Shown here piece after piece: positions 14,101 through 26,100 of a stretch of 64,000 nt of DNA. The stretch lies in the NCBI GenBank assembly GCA_907163375.1, contig CAJQUW010008736.1, positions 1 through 64,000 of the forward strand. The letters are read 5' to 3'. The stretch comes from Prostheceraeus crozeri. Taxonomy: Eukaryota; Platyhelminthes; Polycladida; Euryleptidae. Positions within the stretch are counted from its first letter, which is position 1, and the number at the start of each line of letters is the position of its first letter. A program made the position numbers and the translations under genes. The notes under the pieces are model-generated. The model made no database searches. It was given only the letters and a program-made list of their open reading frames with translations, and was not told the origin of the DNA.

Positions 14101-17100
14101 TACCCTTGATAAAGAATGCCGAAATATTGGGTAGTACAAAAATTTCTTTTGATTTCTGAGAGGGTTAGTGACAATTGGAAATGTTATATTACACCAGCAA
14201 TGGCGTCACTACAACTTGCGAGTTGCGACAGAAGCACACCTGAAAAAAGTTAGACCTAATGCATGTACATCATAGCTTGAACACGAGGAGCCATTTTGAT
14301 GCCAAATACCTTATATTGACTAATGTGACATCCTCGTGTGTACACTTCTCAGTTGGGTTCTGTCCAAATCAATAGAATGAAAAGCAGCCGCTGGTGTGAT
14401 CTATAGCAATAAGATAAAATGATGCAACTCTTTGAACATAAATTATTGAATTTGGTTATTTCTCACGAACTTGCATTATGAACAGAAATTTCAGCACAAT
14501 GAATTATAATAATCATTCGCTTGATCTAAAATAATGTAGATCGATATTATTTACTGGTTGTGCGTTCTTGTGTTACTTCTTTTTGCCACTTACTCGTATA
14601 ATTGTTAAAATCGATTTACATTAAAGTTTACTGTGTTCAGTGATTGGCTATCTATAACCAAAAGTATATTTAGCGAACGATTCGTAGCACATGACAAAAA
14701 TCAAGCTCAAATACACAAAAATGATGAAGAAAAGATTTGCCATGAAGAAAATCAACCGTGTACCTATGCAATATATGTTAATTGTCATCCGTCGTTAGTA
14801 TTCATAACGAACTGCGCGGGCCAGGCGGAACATGAGGCCTATTTACAAGTCTGGTTGTGGTCAGGAATCATTATTTCATTCTGACAGTGTGTTATAGTGT
14901 AATTAAATTGTCTTAAATACCGTATTGTAACAGCCAACTACAGTGTCACTCGAAACATAAAAGAAAAATGATAGAGATCCTGATCATTCGAAACTAAACG
15001 ATGAAAAATACTGACCTGGAGGCATCATTACTTTGTAAACAACGTAAGGAACTTAATCCATCTTCAATCACTTCAAAACTGGTACGAAGGTGCATTCAGA
15101 TCCCTTGAGGAGTCCTCTCTGCTATAACAAAATCAAGGAAATGAATAAAATTGGAATATAATCGCATGAACATGATTCTTGACAGATATATCTTAGATTA
15201 TCACCTTAACTAAATATATAGATGGTGCATGCAATTTTTGGTGTATTCATGAATTTTTATACTTTGATCGACGGTTCAAAAAAACCAAATGAAATATTTC
15301 GACATATTGATATGATAGAAATTAAGGATGCCAACAAGCTGTTGAGGCAACAACTTCTGTATGGAAGAAGTTTTGCAATTTTATTACAGCAATAAAAGCC
15401 ATCAATGACAATGGATGCATCGCAAGACTCCAGTTCCGTGGCCCTGTCTTGAAGCATTCAGAGTGATCTGATAAAACCCAACGTTCGTGTTTTTTGCATA
15501 GTTGAATCCCTACCAAGGTCATTTAGAATTATAATGAAAGGAAATTTATTTGTTTTCAGTGATGGATGATGCAATGCTTAATTGCTTAGATTCATCAAGT
15601 AGCTTCCAGTTTTGTGCGAAATGGATTTGTGTCCTAGGTTATTTTTATTCCAGTGGTATTTACACTCAATTGGTATGATTTATTTATCTAGCTGTTACGT
15701 CGTATAAAGGAATATGATGAAATGCCATTCTATATCATAGACGACTAATTGCTGTACTTTACAAAGTTGAAGTTATTACCAAACGAAATAAACATTGTTA
15801 AGGTTAGGTACAGGGCAAAAATGAATAATTTGCATAGTGCTTTATGATTGCGAAAGCAAACGATTGTTAGTGAGAGTCGGATTCTGGTAGAATGTCGCAT
15901 GCCTGCTCAAGGCGACTGAAGCAAAAGAGATCGTGAACAACCCACCGTAGGATAGAGAACTGCGTGCAGATAATAAATTGAGATGCTACTAATCCACTAC
16001 TAATGACACATAATCCATCTCCCATTTTCTTTTTAGAGATAGTTATTCTTGCACTCAATATTAAACGCGTGATGGACAAAGTAGTCTATCTATGTTTAAA
16101 TCACTTCCACAATATGTGAAATTTTGTTGCTTGAATGAATTGTCATGAACTGAAATAAAGCCTATGATGACACAAACAGCTTCTCTTTTGGGAATGAATG
16201 GCCTAGTTTATAATGACGAATATGTGCTATTTGAATCTGTTAAAAAGTAGCATAATATATAATGCAACAAAAAAAACTTTACCATTCCCAAAAGAGAAAT
16301 AATAGCATTGGCAGGTCGAGCTCTCTTCATTAAATGAACACATTTTAATGTCAGCTGTCATCCTGAATTACCGATCGATGAGCAACCTACACTGTTCGGA
16401 TGTATATCAATAAGGTAATGAAAATTCAATGTTGATATCAAATGCTATCTCCAATGGCTTTAGTATTCAATGGCCCAAGTAATGAGACCAATATTGCAAT
16501 TTTTCATAGCAAGATTCTCAGTTACCAAGCGCCGATGTAAAATTGTAGAGTTTATACTATTGCCGAGAGAGGAGCATTATATACGAAATTATAAAAGATA
16601 TTCCATGTGATTGTTATAAATAAGAAAATGGAGTGTCGGTATTTATGAAGAGCAATGACGAGAATTTATACTGAGTCAGATTCTAAATCAATCATACTTG
16701 AAGCTGAATTATGATTGATTAAGCTCATGCATTTCACGGTATGTCCAAATAATGAAACCATTTAGTGCTTAAATGAAAACTTAAAATCAATCAGTTTAAT
16801 TTATCCAATAACTGTGAGGTACAATCATTTTGAAAACATTGAATTGATTAGAACTGGATATATTAAAATAGGTAAAGCCTTGCTGCTATTAAACATGCAG
16901 ATCTAATTTCAAAAGTTTGGAGCTATGATCACAACATGAGGAATACAATAATGGTTGAATACAAAAGACTGCACAAGCAAGATGAATATTATAGGAAGGC
17001 AAATTAAATGACATGTTTCATTAAAAATATTAGACATCGGTAATCATCACATTTACTTCAAGTATCTTTGTTATTGATCGGGGGATGTAAAATTTCAATG

Positions 17101-20100
17101 ATCATAACGTCTCGAAATTTCAGGTTAACGATTCCAAGAATGAGATCAAGATTCAGATTAATTAAGATGTTTTAATGATGTCTTTATATATATTTATGAT
17201 GTTCACATACTGTTTATTTTAAATTTCTTCACACTGTACGAAATGCTATGTGGATCATTTTGGGCGATGTATGTGTCCTATTATTCACGTGTGTAATTTG
17301 CGTTCACTACAGCCAATATATAATTGCTGGCATTTGTTGCATATAATTTTAAAAATTGCAAGTTCTAAATGACAAATTGTTTTGTAAGGATCCTTGATAA
17401 TTTGCATATTAAAAAATATAAATGTAGTTTGTTTTGGTTTCAAGTTGCAAAATCTTGACTTGAATGTTGCTTTGTGTAGTTTTAGCTTGTTCATTTGTAC
17501 TTCTAATGAATGGATTTCATCAGATTTGTATGTTTTGTAGCAGCAAAGTTTATAGATGTACTTATCTATACCTAACAATTTTTTTATACAAGGCTAGACT
17601 TTGGAAACAATCAAAACTAATCAAAACTATTTCTTTTTGTATATCAAGAATCAGCTATTAACGGCTGGTGCATCATATTTCAGTTCAAGATCTTGCAACT
17701 TGCAAACTAAACAAAATATATGAGTTTAGAAAAGATGAAAAAATGCCAAAATTATTGTTTTCATTTATGATTATGTAATTTATTATAATCATTATTGTGT
17801 TTTATTGTTTTTCTGTTTTAGATGATTTCAATAGTGCGACATATACCATCTTCAGACCGCCACCTAACACTTTATCGAGTTTGGTAAGTTTGCGTTATTG
17901 AGGATTAATTGCTTGTACCTACTGAATTGCATGAGACAAGCAAGAACAATCTGACCATGTGAATCTGACAGTGCTTTTATAGGACATGTCAAGGAGCATG
18001 TGCGAGCAAACCTTAGCCTGATATTTCATCCAAGGTCTAAAATATACCGGTAAATTGTATAATATAAAATCAATTTTAGTGAACTAGCTCTAAAATCTTG
18101 ATCTCAAATGTATTATTGTCATTGAATTGAATTAGTCTTGAACTTTTTGGTGACTTTTAATATATCTTATACACGTTAGTTGGAACATATTTCCATAAAA
18201 ATTATAGTAATGTTGAGAATTAGCGGGCTATCATATTTAAAATGGGAAGAGCTCAAGTCAAGCACGAAGTATGCAATTTATGAGCCTGTATTCGCCGACT
18301 ATTGTTACTAATTACGACATGCTCCTACCGTCATACTTAGTTGGTCTCACAGAGATAAATTGCCTTGTCCGCGTGTTTCGGTCTAGAGATGACATTAATC
18401 AGCACTGATGGTTGCGGCCAAAACTAGTCTCGAGGGACAAGAAGATCAATTTTCCATTGTACGCAATACAAATTCAAGCCTGAATTCTGATGAACCAGAA
18501 GATTGACATCATATTAAACCGACACTGTCAGTAAATTTAGATCGTGAAGAGTCGAACGGTGTGAATAATATTTCCATTTGACGAATTTATCAGGGAGAAA
18601 AATTGAGTTAAAGATATGTACTGTTTACTTGACAGGCCTGCCTGCAATCTGACCGTTGAAGTTCGCGTGTTCTGTGATAAGAGCTGCTTCCGCAATGCGC
18701 GCGCTTGTCTAATCACACAAACCAAAGAAAGACGAATATCTATGTCATTTTCTACCACTTGCTACCATTGCAAACAATGGCTGGGATAGGATTATGTCCG
18801 CTCCAGCCTAGACGGTATCTATCTAGACGAATAATCTATCTCGGTGGTTGATCTTGATAATGATCGTCGGTGCTTGTCGAGAATACAATTGAAATTATTG
18901 ATCAATTTCGTGTCACACGAGCGTGGGCAGCTTGGATTAGAAGTGAGATGGGCACTACTGAGGTGCTCCATCTCCGCTATGTGATAGTTATCGCACTCTA
19001 GGATTCGTCGAGACCGAAGGTCGAGAGGAAGCTCAGAGTGCGATAACTGCCTTAATGCTTGGCAGCGCGGCGGAGACAAATTGCACGGTTTCAGCACGCT
19101 GTCATACTTTGATGCTTTAATTAACCAATTAGAAAATTATTTGCAGATAGCGCTTCAATCTATTCATCTTATCATTTCTGTCCTTCAACAGGAAAAAGAA
19201 CTATCCGATAGAGCGATAAGTTAGCGTCTTCATAGCGTATTCTTTCATGAAATGACGCTATGTCACTTAGACTGAGTGTCACAGCACAACGTTTTGGCCA
19301 ATTTTGGTAGATAATTGCCATTGAAAGATAATCCGATTTCTATGGCTTGTCGAATGTTTCCACAGAATTAGACAGGTCGTCTCTTCTTCCGTTTGACTAG
19401 AAGGGAAACACTGGAACATATAACGTAAATGAAATGGCACAATCTGCTGACATAATACCATAGCAATCGAACAATGAGTATCCAGTTCAACATTAAACAC
19501 GCCAAATTGTGCACAGTTTCAGTGACTGTTATCAACCGGATCACACAGCAAAGAGACAGACGATGTCAAGTTCTACAGAGAAGTTTGTGAACGTTTTTTT
19601 AATGCGCCTGCTAACATTTTTTAAAATGATCGGAAGGGCCAACATTATCGAGAAAACTTATGCGCAATGATCTGAATTCTTCGATTCTGAAGGAGTCGTG
19701 GCGATCGGAGCATTTTGAAGGAATTCAGAGCAATCCGCAAGCGACGCACGACTATTTTTCCTATCTCTGTAAGGTATTAAAAATTTCTTTTTGCCCACTT
19801 ATTAAGTTCCTGCATGTGCCATCTTCTTGCAAAGTGACACGTTTAAACAATCTAATTCTGTGAATGTTTCATTATAGAAATCTCAAGGTGAGCGCTATCT
19901 TAGCGTCATCACAGCGTTGTTCATCGAAATATTTGTCAAGTGTTTCAGAATAACTCCATACTTAACCATTGTAAATATCAATTGCTCTATTTCTATGTTC
20001 TGAAATAGGCGTCTGCATACAACCACAGTGCGATAAGAAAATTTCACAGCCATGTAGCGATAAATTCTTCGATAATATTTATTGCATGATGAGAGTCATT

Positions 20101-23100
20101 TATCGTCCGTCGAGCAATAATAATCAGTTATCGTCTATGTGTCTTTCGGTTATAATTTGTGAATTGCTTATACCTGCTCAGTCTTACACGCATGCCTGCA
20201 AGACAAAGAATAGTCAATGTATTTCATGAAAAGTAATTTATAATATGTCCAAAAATCAGGTGATGTGCTTTCATATTGAATACAAGCTTTGTTTCCTTGA
20301 AAGGCATTCACGCCCACTACCTCTCCAAAATTTTGAGCGACAACATATTTTCCACAATTATCCATTGTCATTCTTCTCGGTACCTAGGCAACGGGGCTCG
20401 CATGATTTTAACAGCAATTGTAATTGAGAAGTAATAATTGCTAGCGGTACTTCATGAGAACTTTGTGTATTGAGTCGGTAATTTTATTAATAACGGTTCC
20501 AATAGACACCGGAATCAACTATGATGGCTCCATGGAACAATGCTGCACACCTCATTGTTGAACACATCCTTACCAGAATACGTCAATTAATAATTCTGTT
20601 AACTGTTTGCTCCATTGATGCAAAATCATTTGGCTTTCAGGTTCTTGAGGGATTTTATTGATGAATGACAATGATTGTTGTAATTGAGATGATGTGAATG
20701 ATACATAGAACCGTTACCAATGATGCATTTTAATCTACTACCATGACAACCGGACAGTCGTCAATTAGTTGTATATCAGTTATGTGACATTCTGAAAATG
20801 TCTGTCAAATTTGCGTATTTCAAAAAGTGATGTGTGGTCATAACAACCGCTAGCGATCTGTTGCGGATAAATTCCAACGTTTGGCGTTCGGTTGCCATAC
20901 AGGCATATTAATCAGGAAATCTTCGTACATGATGTTGTTAATAAGGCTTGTAAAAGTCAATTGTATACTCGAGTTACTGATACATAAATATTTTCTGTTC
21001 ATGCTCATTCGCCCTTCTCTTTTGAACCGTTTAAAGACCTCATCAGATTTGTAAGGGTAGTGACTAAAATAGTCCCACAAGAATCAGAGAAAAATTGCAT
21101 ACTATTCATCTATGAAATATCAATCTATACATATCAGATTGTCATGTTTGGTTGCTTACAATAATTGTTGCAGTTGTTATAGTCAATGCTTCATTGTTGC
21201 TTTGAGGTGTAAAATTTGCTGCCCTATTCACAACATGTATTGTTGAAGTAGCCATTTACTTGATGACATAATTAGTCATATAGGCTATAATAATATGCAT
21301 TGTCAACAATGCATTTTAGCATAAAGTGCAGCTAAACCCTATCTAAGCGAGGAAACAGGGTGAGGTTCGGTTCCCTTTCGCATTTTTGTACTAAAAAAGA
21401 ATTTTGTTTCAATTTGGAAGTATATTGTTCCACTTGATTGATGAATATTAGAGGCTTGACAGCCAGGTGGTTGAATCATCTCATCCGACTGGCAGCACGA
21501 GTTTTTTCAGGGAAACGAGGCGGAAAATTGGACTTTCGGAGAATGCAGTGCAACCTATCCAAGGCTGCTACGAATCTGCGCGTCTGTCGAGTTCTACCCG
21601 GTTTCTCTTCTTATCAGTCAGGATAAAAGAAGTACACAAGTAGATCCAACTGGTGGGAATTGAAAATTTTGATAAAACCTCTCACTATGGCCGATGTGTC
21701 TGACTAAAATACCTCTTTTTAGTTAATGATGCCTCACTCTGGAGGAATGAAATATTTGTTCTTACCTCTGATTAAGTGCAAAAATGTGTTAGGAACTAAA
21801 TCGGACACTTCAATAAGTCCCCCACAAATAGAGGAAATTTTCATGGCTCCCTCTGCGACTCGTGCCTCATGAAAAGCTTTAAGCGGGAAACAACAACAAG
21901 TCATTAGTCATAATTTTTAGCATGGAATATCTTCAGGTCATTTTTTATCCTACATGTGTTTATGCCGCCGATCGGTGATGTACACTGTAGGCTAAAATTT
22001 ACTCAAGATGCTGTGTTTGACGACAAAAAATAGCGATTTGATTAATCTAGTTTAGCTTATTGAACAATGGTATGTACATGAACTGAATGACCTATAAAGA
22101 TGGTTATGCAATTGCCCTAGTGCTTCTCACTTAATCACAGAAAACACAGACAAATGTCGTTTTACCGAAAGCCTCATTCAGCTTCCAATTGGATCTATAT
22201 GTGTTTTCTATGATCTTTTCTGATAAGATCAGAGGCACCGAGTAGACCTCGACAAATGTGCACTTTCGCAGTAGGCACAGGGTGTGTGTACATCATTCTG
22301 TAAAAGTCTCTTTTTCGGTACCGCGATGGAGACCCGACCATACGTTGAAGGGTCTTGGGTTGGAGCCGCCCAGAGGCGTGGTAGCTGCACCACGGTTACG
22401 AAACCCTGAAGTATATGATGTAGGTCTGTGACCGTCCGAATCTGCATATCTAATGTCAGATTGATTAAGCTGCTAAATTATTACAGCATCAGTAAACAAA
22501 ATTGAAATGATGGGAAAAGTGACCAATATGCATGTATTTGTACAATGTAGGCTATGTAATTGAAACGTATTAGTTTACTTCTCATGGATATAAGAGACAA
22601 TTACACGATGATTAGAGTAAAGATCGTATGAATCATTACGCAAGCATATTAGTTAATAGAATGCCTGATTATAAATTCACATTGCTAATGGAATTCACAT
22701 GTTGATGGTTGACATAATAAACATCATTATTTGCACATTAATAATTCGAAGTTAAGTTGACTCGATTAAATTGAATCAATTGTGCTATTTTTCGGAAGAA
22801 ATTTATAATAGGGTTAGAAATGCAATCAAAAGATTTCACTGACACTCATTACTTCTGAAACTCTCATTCTTCCATTCACCATACTCTTTGTACTTTACTT
22901 ATTTGTACGTATTCGTTTTATTGCAATCCAAAATTTATGAGGTGCATGGAAATAATAGGAGAGTGTTTTTAGTTTAATTTGATCGTGAATAATAAATGAA
23001 GACCTCAAACGGTTGAATAATAATTACTAAGTCTCAGCCATCATTCAATTTCCCGAATAAGACTTCCTTATTCCATTAGCAACCCTTGGCATTGTGAAGA

Positions 23101-26100
23101 GTTTGAATGGTGGCTCGGATTTGCATTGATAAACCTGACGTGCGCTTGCATTTTGCTTTCAGAATATCACCGAAGCTGGAAGAGAGATAATGCAACATTA
23201 TGCTATACCGGAGGAGTTAAAGTAAGTCGTCACCATAAACTCTTAGGATGCAATTTGTTCTCAGTCAAGCCACTCTTCTCAATTAGTTATCTCATCCTTA
23301 AGTTACCGTCGCTAACCCTTCTTTTTCATTCTTCATCGTTTCGCTTTGAGTGTTGGTGATTGTCACTAGTTAGGTAAGACTATTTACTTACCTTGACATG
23401 CATTATTTAGTTTGACCGCGACTGTGACTTAATCCAGACTGTATGTGAAAGTGGAAAATATCCCACGATCTCTAAGGCTCTCTCTTCTTGGCAGGAAAAT
23501 TCAACTGGATTTGACAGACTATCTCAGCAGACCGAAACGTGATCCAAATAAGAAGTCGGCTTTGCCTAGCATCGATGGTAAGTTGAAAATTGTTTCAATG
23601 CACTGTCAAGGTCCCTATTTAGAGTATGAAAGGGTACCAATAGGCTAATGACGGTCCGAAATTTATGGATAAATTTTCATGAATGCATTTTCTCTATCAA
23701 TGATTCAGAAAACTCATAGCAGGAAAGATTGCAACACAAAAATAACTAATAGTGAAGTTAAATGTAAAGATACATTTCTAAAAATATCAGTTTCGCATGT
23801 AACCTGAATAAGACTCGTTTCTATATGGTGCAAAAAATGAACATTGGAAATAACAAATCCGTAGTCAAGATAGGTCCGGATTGGAAGCAAAGTAAGAACA
23901 ATTGGTCCGAGGCATTTATAGGTAGCGCTATCTATAAGTGTTACCCCCTCCTTGTGTATGTATATACTTCACAGATACCAAAATGCTTCCTTTCAAAACT
24001 GAAGGAATCCAGGGTAAAAATTGATCAGGGCTAAGACTATAGGGATAATATGGATAATTATTTAAAGGACAGGAAAATCCTCGAAAAATCCAAAAGTTCC
24101 TACATTGAAACTTTTAGTTACAAACATTCTGCAAGAAAATATCCGGGCATCAATTAGCAATCACATCTGTAAAATCTGGGGGAAATGGCACAGAGATTGA
24201 CCGGGATAAGGAACATTATTGAAACTGAGTAAAAACAGACTTTTAACGAAATTTATCAATTCTATAGGGATTGATCTCTAACAAGATTTATCATATTCTA
24301 CAGGGTGTCTAGAATTTTATGGCGAAATCAAATTGTCTACATTTCATAAAATAACACTTTATATGAACATTCACGAATTCCTCCTACTTTTTGTATGAGG
24401 GGATTTACTTTTCTTATTTCAGTGTTGTGGTTGCGACTGATTACATTCAATTTTTTTATATAGAAAACAAGACTATATATACAATGATGGTAATATTAAA
24501 TATTTAAATTCCGGCATTAATATCTTTTCTGTTTCGTGTAAACCATGGATAGCTAAAAATTTCTAGCTTTCCATGGTGTAAATACACGAAACAGAACTCA
24601 AAGAACATAGTAAACAACAGCGAACCGAATTATTGGTTGAAATCACAAAAGCCAAGTGCTTTATTTTTAGTCACCATATCATCAATTGAATGAATCATAA
24701 AGACGAGAATTCATCAATCTTGTCACTATCATTTCTGTATTTGCTATGATTGCTTCAAGCTTCTTAACTCAAAGTTTCCTGAACGTGTGATTTCGTGGGG
24801 AGGTGAATTTGTATGGCCTGCGTATTCACCTGATCTTTTATCGATCGATTTTGCTTTGTGCGGTTTTCTCAATGGCAGAATACACGGTCGTCGAAACTTA
24901 GGTGATACACAGATTCTCAAAGATTCCATCACGGCCGCTGTGAGAGAAATTCCTCAAGACTTCTACAGGTTGGCTGTCGAATCAATCAGCAAAAGACGCC
25001 ATTTGTGTCTTCAATAGGATGGAGATGTGTTTGACGCATACATTTCTTGATCAGCGCATCCATTTTCTTGAATTTGAATTGCTTATGATGAAAAAAAATT
25101 TTTTTCAGTTAAGATAAATAGTTTTCGTTATCATAAAAACTCTATAGTTTTAAAAATGCAGTCTGTTTTTATTGTAGAATGAAAAACATTGATCATAATC
25201 AGTCACAACCAAAGAAATTGAAGTAAGAAAAGTTAATCCCCTCATTCAAAAATAGGAGGAATTCGAAAATGTTAATATAAAGTGTTTTTTAGTGAATTAT
25301 AGATAATTAAATTTTGCCATAAAATTCTGGACACCCTGTAGAATATGATAAATCTTTATATTTCGCTTAAAGTTTCTTTTAACTCAAATACAATCTCTGC
25401 AAGTCCCTTTAAAGCTACAGACGCTTTCGTGCATTCAGAACAGACCATATAGTAAAACATTCGGAGCAATGGAAAAAGCGAACCCCATATTTTGACTCTC
25501 CGGACCTATAGATATAATACAGATATATAGATATAGATATAAAGATGGATTGAATCCGCTAGATAAAGATAAACATCGATTGAGAAAATATATACAGGAA
25601 AGCAAATATACGGTGAACGGGAGGCTATTTTTAGTAGTTGTGAGAGAAATGCAGCTCCTTTATGCTTCAGTCGAATTCTTTTTGTAAATTAAGCTAAAAC
25701 TATTCTCCTCTCTACGTTTCCTACGAACATCTGAAATTACTACGTAGGCACCTTTGGTGGCCGTCAGCCTCTTGGTGCACCACTGTCAATAACCGTGCGA
25801 GTCATGCTTCTTGTTTTTCGGGGTTTTTTGGTCATTCTATTTAGAATTTTAGGACGATAGTGAGCATCTACCCTCAATATCTTTTCAAAATAACAGACAT
25901 CGATATCTAGATCTCATTGATTCAGTGATGGAATTTCAGATACATGCAAAATTGTACATGCATAATAGATAGTCGATATTTTTGAGTCCATGATTCTAGT
26001 CCGGCAGCCAGAACGAGTTTCTGCAGGGAACGAGGCCGAAATTGAGACTTTCACAGATTGATGTACACCCCATGCCTACTACGAGTCGGCACGTCTGCCG

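Larger units (their letters stand above)
8118..17821 (+). other. Intron 1
   Basis: A 9.7-kb intron from GTAAGT to TTTTAG. It holds a GACA/GGCA simple repeat (8573-8612), a foldback element (9135-9438), a TA-flanked MITE (10159-10625), a GGTGCGG-type degenerate repeat (12137-12200) and a small TIR element (16181-16299). The remainder is AT-rich, with no further exon that I can support. Confidence 0.7.
18981..20124 (-). mobile_element. Internally deleted, recombinase-less copy of the YR3 element
   Basis: Read on the minus strand it matches the two flanks of the element at 53753-56881. It shares the terminal hairpin with GTTATCGCACTC arms, the following segment with TTTCAGCACGCTGTCAT, the palindromic GCTAAGTTAGCG-type motifs (19212-19260 and 19890-19917) and the far end ending in CGTCGAGCAATAAT. 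The recombinase frame and most of the interior are missing. A 502-bp hAT-like MITE sits inside it. Homology stops just outside the hairpin at GTGATAG on one side and near AATAATA on the other; this defines the ends. It sits inside intron 2 of the host gene, inverted relative to the full copy. Confidence 0.75.
17884..23162 (+). other. Intron 2
   Basis: A 5.3-kb intron bounded by GTAAGT and TTTCAG. It contains the recombinase-less relative of the third tyrosine-recombinase element (18981-20124), with a nested hAT MITE, and a diverged long-TIR element (21481-22330). No other exon supported. Confidence 0.7.
24301..25338 (+). mobile_element. Truncated mariner-like transposon
   Basis: Flanking TA on both sides, with inverted ends CAGGGTGTCTAGAATTTTAT and ATAAAATTCTGGACACCCTG. 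Arms of roughly 150 bp are inverted and share the GAGGGGATTTACTTTTCTTA-like stretch. At 1,038 bp it retains only the C-terminal part of a transposase, so it is an internally deleted copy. Terminal sequence and transposase both point to the IS630/Tc1/mariner superfamily. A separate perfect-looking hairpin lies within it at 24529-24594. Confidence 0.85.

Noticed and set aside
14278-14340. ACACGAGGA / TCCTCGTGT inverted pair
   Set aside because: Nine bases over a 50-bp gap is within chance for AT-rich DNA of this length.
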